Of a stretch of DNA of 64,000 bases, positions 35,184-44,783 are shown piece after piece. The notes beneath the pieces are model-generated. The model did no database searches and was not told the origin of the DNA. It saw nothing but the letters and a program-made list of their open reading frames with translations. Made by a program: the position numbers and the translations under genes. The DNA is from Pseudomonas mucoides (GTDB lineage Bacteria > Pseudomonadota > Gammaproteobacteria > Pseudomonadales > Pseudomonadaceae): the NCBI RefSeq assembly GCF_015461845.1, contig NZ_JACOPW010000003.1, positions 434,001 through 498,000 on the forward strand. The letters are read 5' to 3'. Positions within the stretch are counted from its first letter, which is position 1; each line of letters begins with the position of its first letter.

Positions 35184-36578
35184 ATGAAGCATCCAGCGCG
35201 TATTGAACTCTGGGCCATCCTGCGGCTGGCGGGGCCGCTGATTGCCTCGCAGTTGGCGCACATGCTGATGGTCCTCACCGACACCTTGATGATGGCGCGC
35301 CTGAGCCCCGAAGCGTTGGCCGGCGGCGGTCTGGGTGCGGCGACCTACTCGTTCGTGTCGATTTTCTGCATCGGCGTGATTGCGGCGGTCGGCACCTTGG
35401 TGGCGATTCGTCAGGGCGCGGGTGACATTGTTGGCGCCGCACGACTGACCCAGGCCGGATTGTGGCTGGCGTGGTTGATGGCGCTGGTGGCCGGACTGCT
35501 GCTGTGGAACCTCAAACCGGTGTTGCTGCTGTTCGGCCAAACCGAAACCAACGTCCACGCCGCCGGGCAGTTTCTGCTGATCCTGCCGTTCGCCCTGCCC
35601 GGTTACCTGAGTTTCATGGCGTTGCGCGGTTTTACCAGCGCCATCGGCCGGGCGACGCCGGTGATGGTCATCAGCCTCGGCGGTACCGTGGCCAACTTCC
35701 TGCTCAACTATGCGTTGATCACCGGCATGTTCGGCCTGCCGAAAATGGGTTTGATGGGCATTGGGCTGGTGACAGCGATTGTCGCTAACCTGATGGCGGT
35801 GGCACTGGCCCTGCACATCCGCCGGCATCCGGCATATGACGCCTATCCGTTGCGCCAGGGCCTGTCACGGCCGAACCGTCAGTACCTGAAAGAACTGTGG
35901 CGCCTCGGCCTGCCGATTGGCGGCACGTACGCAGTGGAAGTCGGACTGTTTGCGTTCGCCGCGCTGTGCATGGGCACCATGGGCAGCACGCAATTGGCGG
36001 CGCACCAGATCGCCCTGCAGATTGTTTCGGTGGCGTTCATGATTCCGGCGGGGCTTTCCTACGCGATCACCATGCGCATCGGTCAGCACTATGGCGCCGG
36101 GCAGTTACTGGATGCACGGTTGGCCGGACGGGTCGGCATTGCCTTCGGCGCGGCGGCGATGCTGGGCTTTGCGATGGTCTTCTGGTTCCTGCCGAATCAG
36201 TTGATCGGCCTGTTCCTGGACCACAACGACCCGGCGTTCCGCCCCGTGATTGAACTGGCTGTAAGCCTGCTGGCGGTGGCAGCGTGGTTCGAGCTGTTTG
36301 ACGGTACGCAAACCATCGCCATGGGCTGCATACGCGGGCTCAAGGACGCCAAGACCACGTTCCTGGTCGGGTTGGGCTGTTACTGGCTGATAGGCGCACC
36401 GGCCGCGTGGTGGATGGCCTTCCATTTGCACTGGGGGCCGACGGGTGTCTGGTGGGGGTTGGCGCTGGGGCTGGCGTGCGCAGCGGTGAGTTTGACGCTG
36501 GCGTTTGAATGGAAGATGAAACGGATGATTCGGCAGGAGCCTCAATCTCAAGGATTCAAGATCGCTCAGGCCGAATGA
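35184..36578 (+). CDS. MATE family multidrug efflux protein (NorM/PmpM type)
   Basis: About 464 residues with twelve predicted membrane helices in two homologous halves. NorM-type landmarks: LAGPLIASQLAHMLMVLTDTLMMARLSPEALAGGGLGAA at the start and GSTQLAAHQIALQIVSVAFMIPAGLSYAITMRIGQ in the second half. Exports cationic drugs in exchange for H+ or Na+. Three in-frame starts are close together (GTG 35175, ATG 35178, ATG 35184); I prefer 35184 because GAG lies ten bases before it and NorM-type proteins begin near this point, but this is not certain. Confidence 0.9.
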   Translation: MKHPARIELWAILRLAGPLIASQLAHMLMVLTDTLMMARLSPEALAGGGLGAATYSFVSIFCIGVIAAVGTLVAIRQGAGDIVGAARLTQAGLWLAWLMALVAGLLLWNLKPVLLLFGQTETNVHAAGQFLLILPFALPGYLSFMALRGFTSAIGRATPVMVISLGGTVANFLLNYALITGMFGLPKMGLMGIGLVTAIVANLMAVALALHIRRHPAYDAYPLRQGLSRPNRQYLKELWRLGLPIGGTYAVEVGLFAFAALCMGTMGSTQLAAHQIALQIVSVAFMIPAGLSYAITMRIGQHYGAGQLLDARLAGRVGIAFGAAAMLGFAMVFWFLPNQLIGLFLDHNDPAFRPVIELAVSLLAVAAWFELFDGTQTIAMGCIRGLKDAKTTFLVGLGCYWLIGAPAAWWMAFHLHWGPTGVWWGLALGLACAAVSLTLAFEWKMKRMIRQEPQSQGFKIAQAE

Positions 36579-36581
36579 AAT

Positions 36582-36680
36582 CCCCCTGTAGGAGTGAGCC
36601 TGCTCGCGATAGCGGTCTGTCAGTGAACAATGATGCTGACCGATACACCGCTATCGCGAGCAGGCTCACTCCTACAAGGG
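36582..36680. repeat. REP doublet between convergent genes
   Basis: Near-perfect palindrome: CCCTGTAGGAGTGAGCCTGCTCGCGATAGCGG, spacer with TGTCAGTGAACAATGATGCTGACC, and the inverted copy ending CTCACTCCTACAAGGG. Confidence 0.92.
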
Positions 36681-36687
36681 ATTTGAG

Positions 36688-38361
36688 TTAGCTCACGACT
36701 TCCAGCACTGGCAACTGATCGCTGCCGAAGGTCAGGTACTCAACCAGATCCGCCAACGGCAGCGGCTTGCTGATCAGATAACCCTGCACCTGATCACAAC
36801 CAAACCCGCGCAACAAATCGAGCTGCTCCACTGTTTCCACCCCTTCTGCGACGACCTCAAGATTGAGGTTGTGCGCCAGGTTGATCATCGCGTGGACCAG
36901 TTTGCGGTTCTCTTCACGCTCTTCCATGCCGCCGACAAAGCTCTTGTCGACCTTGAGCAAGGCGATCGGCAGGCTGTTGAGGTGCACGAAGGAGGAGAAC
37001 CCGGTGCCGAAGTCATCCAGGGAGAAGCGCACGCCCAGGCGTCCGAGGGCGTCCATGGTTTGCTTGACCAGATCGCTGCGGCGCATCACGGCGGTTTCGG
37101 TCAGTTCGAACTCCAGCCACTGTGCTTCGACGCCGCGTTCGGCAATCAGCCGGCTCAGCGTGGAGAGCAATTGGCTGTCCTGGAACTGCCGGAATGACAG
37201 GTTGATCGCCATGTGCAGCGCCGGCAGGCCCTGTTCGCGCAAGGCCTGCATGTCCCGCAGCGCCCGGGAAATCACCCAGTAACCGAGCGGCACGATCAAA
37301 CCGCTTTGCTCGGCCAGCGGCACGAATTCGCTGGGCGCCAGCAAGCCGCGCTCGGCATGCCGCCAGCGCACCAAGGCTTCGAGGCCGACGATCTGGCCGT
37401 CAGCCATGTTCAGGCGCGGCTGGTAATGCAGTTCCAGCTCGTCACGGCGCAAGGCCCGGCGCAGCTCGCTTTCAAGGTCGGCCATGCTGCGGGCGTTGCG
37501 GTTGATGCGTTCGTTGAAAATGTGAAAGGTGCAGCCTTGCGTGCTCTTGGCCTGCTGCATGGCGATGTGCGCGTGCCACATCAGCGGGTCGGCGCCGGCC
37601 TGGGCCCGGGCGTGGGCGATGCCCAGGCTGGAACCGATCAACAGGCTTTCACCGTCGACCCAGTAGGGTTCGGCCAGCGCTTCGGTGATGCGTTCGGCCA
37701 TCCATTCGGCACGTTGAGGTGCGCGGCGGGTGTCGATCAGCAAGGCGAACTCATCGCTGCCCAGGCGCGCGAGTTGATCGCCGGCCTCAAGCTGGCTTTT
37801 CAGCCGCGCGACCACTTGCAGGATCAAGCGGTCGCCGGCCTGGTGACCAAGGGCATCGTTGGCGTGACGGAAGTTGTCGAGGTCTAGGTGACCGAGGGCC
37901 AGGCCACGGCCTTCGTTTTCCGCCAGACGTGCGGCCAGCAGGGTCTGGAAGCCCTGGCGGTTGGCGATGCCGGTCAGCGGATCTTGCTCAGCCAGGCGTT
38001 GCAGGGTGTTTTCCAGCAGGCCGCGCTCGCGCACATGCCGCAGGCAACGACGCAGCATCCCGGCATCGAGCAGGTCGCGCACCAGCCAGTCACTCACACC
38101 ATCGGGCGGCATCAGTGGCTCGTGTTCGAGCAACAACACCGTCGGCAAGCTGCAACGGCCTGGTAGCGGCTGAAGTGCAGGAACAGTCAACAACACCGCA
38201 TGGCGATTGTCATCGAACAGACTGCTGACCGACTCCCAGCTCGGCGCGCTGATGAGCACGGCCGAGCTCCCCATCGGAGCCAGACACTCGCGCAACAACG
38301 CTGCCCACGCTGGCTCTTCGGCCAGTAGCAGCAAACGCAAGGGTTCGACAGGCGTAGACAA
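36688..38361 (-). CDS. GGDEF-EAL protein, predicted c-di-GMP phosphodiesterase (ProE-like)
   Basis: 557 residues: a REC-like N-terminal domain (1-110) without an obvious phospho-Asp, a GGDEF domain (about 125-285) whose motif is degenerate (RLGSDEF), and an EAL domain (about 295-545). EAL catalytic residues look complete: E of GLEALVRW, N of AINLSFRQ, E of ELTETAV, the DD pair of SLDDFGTGFSS, K of LLKVDKSFV, E of AEGVET and QGYLISKPL. Net phosphodiesterase activity is expected, the GGDEF perhaps acting as a GTP sensor. The position next to rep and the MATE/LysR pair matches P. aeruginosa PA5295 (ProE). Confidence 0.9.
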   Translation of the reverse strand: MSTPVEPLRLLLLAEEPAWAALLRECLAPMGSSAVLISAPSWESVSSLFDDNRHAVLLTVPALQPLPGRCSLPTVLLLEHEPLMPPDGVSDWLVRDLLDAGMLRRCLRHVRERGLLENTLQRLAEQDPLTGIANRQGFQTLLAARLAENEGRGLALGHLDLDNFRHANDALGHQAGDRLILQVVARLKSQLEAGDQLARLGSDEFALLIDTRRAPQRAEWMAERITEALAEPYWVDGESLLIGSSLGIAHARAQAGADPLMWHAHIAMQQAKSTQGCTFHIFNERINRNARSMADLESELRRALRRDELELHYQPRLNMADGQIVGLEALVRWRHAERGLLAPSEFVPLAEQSGLIVPLGYWVISRALRDMQALREQGLPALHMAINLSFRQFQDSQLLSTLSRLIAERGVEAQWLEFELTETAVMRRSDLVKQTMDALGRLGVRFSLDDFGTGFSSFVHLNSLPIALLKVDKSFVGGMEEREENRKLVHAMINLAHNLNLEVVAEGVETVEQLDLLRGFGCDQVQGYLISKPLPLADLVEYLTFGSDQLPVLEVVS

Positions 38362-38624
38362 GCTAGCTCCCTAGACTCTGCAAAGATGTAGGCGGCAGGC
38401 ATTATGCCGCGCCGCTAACCAATGACCAAATGACATCAGTTGTCAAACGTGACTTTGTGTCAGGAATACGAACATTAGCCGCAGATTCACCGCGCATCCT
38501 GCTTGAAAGTAACAAAACCGGCAATTAGAGAAAGCGTGTTGCGTCACAAGTCGGACAGAGCAGCAGAATTCGCTGAGCCTGTTAAAATGCCGGCCCATTT
38601 CATAAATGACCCCCTGAATTCCGT

Positions 38625-40634
38625 ATGTCCCGACTCAATCCCCGGCAGCAAGAAGCCGTGAGCTACGTCGGCGGCCCTCTTTTGGTGCTCGCCGGCGCAG
38701 GCTCCGGCAAGACCAGTGTGATCACGCGAAAGATCGCGCACCTGATCCAGAATTGCGGCATCCGCGCCCAGTACATCGTCGCCATGACCTTTACCAACAA
38801 GGCCGCGCGCGAGATGAAGGAACGGGTCGGCACCCTGCTCAAGGGCGGCGAAGGCCGTGGCCTGACGGTGTGCACCTTCCACAACCTGGGGCTGAACATC
38901 ATCCGCAAGGAACACGTGCGGCTGGGCTACAAACCGGGCTTCTCGATCTTTGACGAGACTGACGTCAAAGCCTTGATGACCGACATCATGCAGAAGGAAT
39001 ACGCGGGCGACGACGGCGTCGACGAGATCAAGAACATGATCGGCTCGTGGAAAAACGACCTGATCCTGCCTGCCGAAGCCCTGGAAAACGCGCGCAACCC
39101 CAAGGAACAGACCGCCGCCATCGTCTACACCCACTACCAGCGCACGCTCAAGGCGTTTAACGCGGTGGACTTCGACGACCTGATCCTGCTGCCGGTGAAG
39201 CTGTTCCAGGAACACGCCGACATCCTCGAAAAGTGGCAGAACAAAGTCCGCTACCTGCTGGTGGACGAATACCAGGACACCAACGCCAGCCAGTATTTGC
39301 TGGTGAAACTGCTGATCGGCACGCGCAACCAGTTCACCGTAGTCGGCGACGATGACCAGTCGATCTACGCCTGGCGCGGCGCGCGTCCGGAAAACCTGAT
39401 GTTGCTCAAGGATGACTACCCGTCCTTGAAAGTGGTGATGCTGGAGCAGAACTACCGCTCCACCAGCCGCATCCTGCGTTGCGCCAACGTACTGATCTCG
39501 AACAACCCGCACGAATTCGAAAAACAGCTGTGGAGCGAGATGGGCCACGGCGACGAGATCCGCGTGATCCGCTGCCGCAACGAAGACGCCGAAGCCGAGC
39601 GCGTGGCCGTGGAACTGCTGACCCTGCACTTGCGCACGGACCGGCCCTACAGCGATTTTGCGATCCTGTATCGCGGCAACTACCAGGCCAAGCTGATCGA
39701 GCTGAAGCTGCAACACCACCAGATTCCGTATCGCCTGTCCGGCGGTAACAGCTTTTTCGGACGTCAGGAAGTGAAGGACCTGATGGCCTACTTCCGCCTG
39801 ATCGTGAACCCGGATGACGACAACGCCTTCCTGCGGGTGATCAACGTCCCACGCCGGGAGATCGGTTCGACCACCCTGGAAAAGCTCGGCAACTACGCCA
39901 CCGAACGCAAAATCTCGATGTACGCCGCCACCGACGAAATCGGCCTGGGCGAGCATCTGGACACGCGCTTCACCGATCGCCTGTCGCGTTTCAAGCGCTT
40001 CATGGACAAGGTGCGCGAGCAGTGCTCTGGCGAAGACCCGATCTCGGCGCTGCGCAGCATGGTCATGGACATCGACTACGAGAACTGGCTGCGCACCAAC
40101 AGCTCCAGTGACAAGGCCGCCGATTACCGCATGGGCAACGTCTGGTTCCTGATCGAGGCGTTGAAAAACACCCTGGAGAAGGACGAAGAAGGCGAGATGA
40201 CCGTCGAGGATGCCATCGGCAAACTCGTGCTGCGCGACATGCTGGAGCGTCAGCAGGAAGAGGAAGACGGCGCCGAAGGTGTGCAGATGATGACGCTGCA
40301 CGCCTCCAAAGGCCTGGAATTCCCGTACGTGTTCATCATGGGCATGGAAGAGGAAATCCTCCCGCACCGTTCCAGCATCGAAGCCGACACCATCGAAGAA
40401 GAACGCCGCCTGGCCTACGTCGGGATTACCCGCGCGCGTCAGACCCTGGCCTTCACTTTCGCCGCCAAGCGCAAGCAGTACGGCGAGATCATCGATTGCG
40501 CGCCGAGCCGCTTCCTCGATGAGCTGCCGCCGGACGATCTGGCGTGGGAAGGCAACGACGACACGCCGGTTGAAGTCAAAGCCGTTCGCGGAAATACCGC
40601 ATTGGCGGATATACGCGCGATGTTAAAGCGCTAG
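38625..40634 (+). CDS. rep: ATP-dependent DNA helicase Rep
   Basis: 669 residues, superfamily 1A 3'-5' helicase that removes proteins ahead of replication forks. Visible motifs: Q motif LNPRQQEAV, I AGAGSGKTS, Ia MTFTNKAAREM, II LLVDEYQDTN, III GDDDQSIYAWRGA, IV EQNYRS, V TLHASKGLEFPYVF, VI YVGITRARQTL. Length is that of Rep, shorter than UvrD/PcrA, with the FHNLGLNIIR segment favouring Rep. It is divergent from the EAL gene across a 263-base gap in which I see no clear regulatory element. Confidence 0.95.
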   Translation: MSRLNPRQQEAVSYVGGPLLVLAGAGSGKTSVITRKIAHLIQNCGIRAQYIVAMTFTNKAAREMKERVGTLLKGGEGRGLTVCTFHNLGLNIIRKEHVRLGYKPGFSIFDETDVKALMTDIMQKEYAGDDGVDEIKNMIGSWKNDLILPAEALENARNPKEQTAAIVYTHYQRTLKAFNAVDFDDLILLPVKLFQEHADILEKWQNKVRYLLVDEYQDTNASQYLLVKLLIGTRNQFTVVGDDDQSIYAWRGARPENLMLLKDDYPSLKVVMLEQNYRSTSRILRCANVLISNNPHEFEKQLWSEMGHGDEIRVIRCRNEDAEAERVAVELLTLHLRTDRPYSDFAILYRGNYQAKLIELKLQHHQIPYRLSGGNSFFGRQEVKDLMAYFRLIVNPDDDNAFLRVINVPRREIGSTTLEKLGNYATERKISMYAATDEIGLGEHLDTRFTDRLSRFKRFMDKVREQCSGEDPISALRSMVMDIDYENWLRTNSSSDKAADYRMGNVWFLIEALKNTLEKDEEGEMTVEDAIGKLVLRDMLERQQEEEDGAEGVQMMTLHASKGLEFPYVFIMGMEEEILPHRSSIEADTIEEERRLAYVGITRARQTLAFTFAAKRKQYGEIIDCAPSRFLDELPPDDLAWEGNDDTPVEVKAVRGNTALADIRAMLKR

Positions 40635-40688
40635 AATTGAGCACTTTTTAATCAAAGCATTTTTAACCGAACACTTTTTACAAACTAG

Positions 40689-41291
<603 letters not shown>

Positions 41292-41308
41292 ACCAGTACA
41301 GCACCGAA

Positions 41309-41403
41309 CCTGTGGGAGCCGGGCTTGCCCGCGATGGCGGCTGAACAGACAACATCGATGTTGAATGTTATTGCCTCATCGCGGGCGAGCCCGGCTCCCA
41401 CAG
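41309..41403. repeat. REP doublet between convergent genes
   Basis: CTGTGGGAGCCGGGCTTGCCCGCGATGGCGG and inverted TCATCGCGGGCGAGCCCGGCTCCCACAG with the spacer GACAACATCGATGTTGAATG. A GC-rich variant of the family (GCTTGCCCGCGAT instead of GCTTGCTCGCGAT). Confidence 0.9.
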
Positions 41404-41420
41404 TTGTTTGGGGATGGTTG

Positions 41421-43343
41421 TTATTGTGGGGTGGCTTTCAGGCCGGTGAGTAGCAGGCGCTGGAACAAGTCCTCTTTCAACCCGTCAGGGTTGGTCAGTT
41501 GCATCCGCTCCAGATGCTCGGGAAACATCGATGCCTCTGGCGCATCCAGTGCCGCTTTGCCCAGTTCCAGAATCTCCGTCAGTTTGAACTTGCTCTTCAG
41601 CCAGTTCAGCGCCCGCAACACGTCGCGCTCCACCTCAGTGAAATCGCAGCCCAGCGGATATTCCGGAAACAGGTTCGGATGCCGTGCCTGAATCGCTTGT
41701 AAACGCTCCGGGCTGTTGTCGGCGAAGCGTGGGTCGAGGCGAAAGTCTTTCGGCAGCTTGCCCACGCTTTGGGCTTGCTGGATCAGCCCCGACTGGAACC
41801 GCGAATCGCTGATGTTCAGCAACGCCTCGATGACCGCCGCATCGGTCTTGCCGCGCAAGTCAGCGATGCCGTATTCGGTGACCACGATGTCGCGCAGGTG
41901 CCTTGGGATCGTGCAGTGGCCGTACTGCCAGACGATGTTCGAGCTGACGTCCCCGCCCGCCTCGCGCCAGCTGCGCAGCAGCAACACTGAACGCGCGCCC
42001 TCCAGCGCATGGCCTTGGGCAACGAAGTTGTATTGCCCGCCCACGCCGCTCAGCACGCGTCCGTCTTCAAGCTGATCGGCCACACCAGCACCCAGCAGGG
42101 TCATGGTGAACACGGTGTTGATGAACCGCGCGTCCAGGCGCTGCAAACGCTTGAGCTCTTCCTGCCCGTACAGTTCGTTGATGTAGCTGATGCGGGTCAT
42201 GTTGAATTCAAGACGTTTGCTTTGCGGCAGCTCGCGCAGGCGCTCGTAGAAACTGCGCGGCCCGAGGAAGAAACCGCCGTGCACCGAGATGCCGTCGGTT
42301 TGCGCGGCTTCATCGAGGGTGCCGGCGTTGGCCTGTTGCTGAGTCGGCACATCGGGATACACCTTGCGCCGCACGATCCCGGCATCGGCCAGTACCAGCA
42401 AGCCGTTGACGAACATTTCGCTGCAACCGTACAGGCCTTTGGCGAACGGTTCGAGACCACCTTCACGGTCGATCAACTGCGCCCACTGGCTCAGATTCAC
42501 GTCCGCCAGCAAGTCCTTGTAACCGCCATTGTCGGCTTGCCGTGCCAGCAACGCCGCCGTCAGTGCATCACCCATGGAACCGATGCCGATCTGCAACGTG
42601 CCGCCGTCGCGTACCAATGTGCTGGCGTGCAGGCCGATGAAGTGATCCTGGAAACCCACGGGCATATTCGGCGTCGAGAACAACGTGCTGTCGTCCTTTT
42701 CGTCGACCAGCAGATCGAAGGTGTCGATGCCGATTTCCGCGTCGCCAGGCATGTAAGGCAAATCGTTATGCACCTGGCCCACCAGCAGGATCGTCTCCCC
42801 CGCCGCCCGCCGTTTGGCGATCATCGGGAACAGGTCGAGGGTAATGTCCGGGTTGCAACTCAGGCTCAGGCGATCGGGGTGCTCGGAATGGCTGGCCACC
42901 AGTTGCGCGATCAGGTTCAAACCGGCGGCGTTGATGTCCCGCGCGGCATGGCTGTAGTTACTGCTGACGTAATCCTGCTGGGCCGATGCGCTATGCAGCA
43001 GGCTGCCCGGCTGCATGAAGAACTGCTGGATATGGATGTTCGGCGGCAGGTTGTCGCGTCGCAGTTCGGCGAGGAAATCCAGTTCCGGATAGTCGCCAAA
43101 TACGCGCTCGATAAAGGGTTCGAGAAAGCGCTTCTGCAAACCGTCACCCAGTGACGGACGACCCAGGCACAGCGCGGTGTAGATCGTCAGCTGCCGCTGC
43201 GGCAGTTGCGCGATGCGCCGGTACAGCGCGTTGACGAAGTGGTTGGGTTTGCCCAGGCCGAGGGGCAAGCCCATGTGAATGTGCGCCGGCAATCGCGCCA
43301 GTACGTCATCGACCGCTTGCTCGATAGAACACAGCTGCACCAT
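41421..43343 (-). CDS. Acetyl-CoA hydrolase/transferase family protein
   Basis: 640 residues, at the long end of the family. The two family I CoA-transferase domains are visible: HIHMGLPLGLGKPNHFVNALYRR near the N-terminus and the C-terminal SGVGGQYNFVAQGHALEGARSVLLLRSWREAG followed by IVVTEYGIADLRGKTDAAV, the usual acetyl-CoA hydrolase C-terminal signature. Probable acyl-CoA:carboxylate CoA exchange or acyl-CoA hydrolysis; substrate unknown. Start at 43343 has GGGAGGATCAC upstream; the longer frame does not. Single gene between xpt and an IS remnant. Confidence 0.88.
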   Translation of the reverse strand: MVQLCSIEQAVDDVLARLPAHIHMGLPLGLGKPNHFVNALYRRIAQLPQRQLTIYTALCLGRPSLGDGLQKRFLEPFIERVFGDYPELDFLAELRRDNLPPNIHIQQFFMQPGSLLHSASAQQDYVSSNYSHAARDINAAGLNLIAQLVASHSEHPDRLSLSCNPDITLDLFPMIAKRRAAGETILLVGQVHNDLPYMPGDAEIGIDTFDLLVDEKDDSTLFSTPNMPVGFQDHFIGLHASTLVRDGGTLQIGIGSMGDALTAALLARQADNGGYKDLLADVNLSQWAQLIDREGGLEPFAKGLYGCSEMFVNGLLVLADAGIVRRKVYPDVPTQQQANAGTLDEAAQTDGISVHGGFFLGPRSFYERLRELPQSKRLEFNMTRISYINELYGQEELKRLQRLDARFINTVFTMTLLGAGVADQLEDGRVLSGVGGQYNFVAQGHALEGARSVLLLRSWREAGGDVSSNIVWQYGHCTIPRHLRDIVVTEYGIADLRGKTDAAVIEALLNISDSRFQSGLIQQAQSVGKLPKDFRLDPRFADNSPERLQAIQARHPNLFPEYPLGCDFTEVERDVLRALNWLKSKFKLTEILELGKAALDAPEASMFPEHLERMQLTNPDGLKEDLFQRLLLTGLKATPQ

Positions 43344-43574
43344 GTGATCCTCCCTTACATTCCGTGAATCGGGGTTGGACCGAGCTTGCCGGGTCTTTGC
43401 TGCAATGGATAGCCTCCCGCACAAATCGCAGGCACAAAAATCTATGGTCACCCCCATTTTTGCAATACTGATTAGTGGCTGAAGTGGTTGGCTTGCTTAA
43501 ATCTATCCGGCGTCTGTTTGGGGCATGCCCCAGCGCCACGATGAGAGTCGCGCCTGACGATCCTTAAAAAACCG

Positions 43575-43597
43575 TCGGCTTCTGGAGCCGATTTTTG
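43575..43597 (+). terminator. Isolated terminator-like hairpin near the IS remnant
   Basis: TCGGCT-TCTGG-AGCCGA followed by TTTTT, with an A run before it. No plus-strand gene ends just upstream, so it may come from the mobile element or a lost gene. Confidence 0.5.
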
Positions 43598-43725
43598 TGT
43601 CAGGATCTTCGCCAGGCCGGTAGGCCGTTCACGTCATCCGTTGTTCAGCTATCGCAAAACCTGAAGGGTGATTCGTGGTACTGCAACAACCGCAGGGTCA
43701 GGCGTTCAGCGCGTCTGGCCCTGCT

Positions 43726-44072
43726 TCATACTGAGTGCAGGTGCTTGTCACCGCGCTTGCTGATCCCCAGTAGGTTGGCCTTGCCACCCGTGCTGTACTG
43801 CCTGGACACCAAGCCAACGGACGCAGCAAAATCGCGACTGCATCGGTACTGCTGACCATCGCCCATCTCCACAGCCAATAGGCTGGCGGTGATCGGCCCG
43901 ACACACGGCAAGCTCAGCAAACGACTACCCAGCTCGGCAGGTTGCCGAAAAAATGCATCACCTGCGGTCGTGAGCATTTTTTGCGAAACACCTCACGACC
44001 CGACTTATCCTGGCCGTGAAGGTGGAAACTGTGTTTACCGAGATCGATACCGATCAGCGCTGACTCGCTCAT
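43726..44072 (-). pseudogene. IS110-type transposase remnant (internal deletion and frameshift)
   Basis: The N-terminal piece starts at 44072: MSESALIGIDLGKHSFHLHGQ...KKCSRPQVMHFFGNLP, the DEDD-domain beginning of IS110 transposases with its first catalytic Asp. It stops at 43914. A C-terminal piece in another frame (LGSRLLSLPCVGPITASLLAVEMGD ... GGKANLLGISKRGDKHL) is the transposase IS116/IS110/IS902 domain and ends at 43726, before the natural C-terminus. About two thirds of the gene is missing. The 840-base gap 43344-44183 holds nothing else coding that I can support. Confidence 0.82.
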
Positions 44073-44094
44073 GATGATGGCCTCCGAAAACAAA

Positions 44095-44127
44095 ACACCC
44101 TGCGAAAGCGTAGCCCTCGCAGGGTGT
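44095..44127. repeat. Hairpin ACACCCTGCGA/TCGCAGGGTGT upstream of the IS remnant
   Basis: Eleven-base perfect inverted repeat with an eleven-base loop, just upstream of the transposase remnant start. It may be part of the element's left end; IS110 elements lack classical terminal inverted repeats, so this is uncertain. Confidence 0.5.
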
Positions 44128-44144
44128 GGGGTGACCATCTCATT

Positions 44145-44167
44145 AAACCGGCCGAGGCCGGTTTTTT
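44145..44167. terminator. Terminator hairpin after cycB
   Basis: AAACCGGCC-GA-GGCCGGTTT with a T run on the plus strand (TTTTTT) and a shorter one on the minus strand, 17 bases past the cycB stop. Confidence 0.65.
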
Positions 44168-44183
44168 CGCTGAAGACCCGGGC

Positions 44184-44612
44184 TTATTTCAGGCCGGACA
44201 TCTTCTGGATCGCGCCTTTGAGCTCGGCATCCGAGCAGTCGGCGCAGGTGCCTTTAGGCGGCATCGAGTTGATACCGGTAATGGCCTTGGCCAGGATACC
44301 GTCGAGGCCACCCTGGTGATCGGCACGTTCTTTCCAGGCAGCAGCGTCACCGATTTTCGGTGCGCCCAACAGGCCAGTACCGTGGCAAGCGTTGCAATGT
44401 TTGGCAATCACTTCGTCCGGGGTCTTGGCACCGCCGCCACCGCCCGCAGAGGCAGCAACTTCCATCCCCTTGCACTCTTTGCCCTGTACACAGACCTGAC
44501 CGACCGGTTCAAGGCGTTTGGCAATATCGTCGTTCGTCGCAGCTTGAGCGCTGACAGCCCATAGGGCCAATACGGTTGCTGGTGCAGCCAGCATTTTCAT
44601 AATTAGGTTCAC
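44184..44612 (-). CDS. cycB: Cytochrome c5
   Basis: 142 residues. Signal peptide ending VSAQA|ATNDD; a low-complexity Gly/Ala stretch; one haem c motif HCNACHGTG (Cys-x2-Cys-His), Met ligand in INSMPPKG and an extra Cys pair CADC typical of cytochrome c5. It is a periplasmic electron carrier. The GTG at 44612 has GAGGGTG at good spacing; ATG 44600 (MKMLAAP) would remove four residues and also leaves a valid signal peptide. The P. aeruginosa gene order pauR-cycB is conserved here. Confidence 0.93.
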   Translation of the reverse strand: MNLIMKMLAAPATVLALWAVSAQAATNDDIAKRLEPVGQVCVQGKECKGMEVAASAGGGGGAKTPDEVIAKHCNACHGTGLLGAPKIGDAAAWKERADHQGGLDGILAKAITGINSMPPKGTCADCSDAELKGAIQKMSGLK

Positions 44613-44701
44613 GCGTTCACCCTCAATGGTGGCTAGTCACGCCTACGGCCACGGTTCGCAGGCGGGCGCAAGTATAGCGGTAAGCCCGCCACACTGAAAC
44701 A

Positions 44702-44720
44702 ACCCCAAAGTCGAAGGGGT
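44702..44720 (-). terminator. Weak terminator-like hairpin after pauR
   Basis: Minus strand ACCCC-TTCGACTTT-GGGGT followed by TGTTTC, about 64 bases past the pauR stop. Short stem, so only a candidate. Confidence 0.4.
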
Positions 44721-44783
44721 CTTATGCTGCAGCGGAAAAACCGCCCGGGTGCCTCGGCCTGACTGGCAGGGCGCCTTCTTTAC

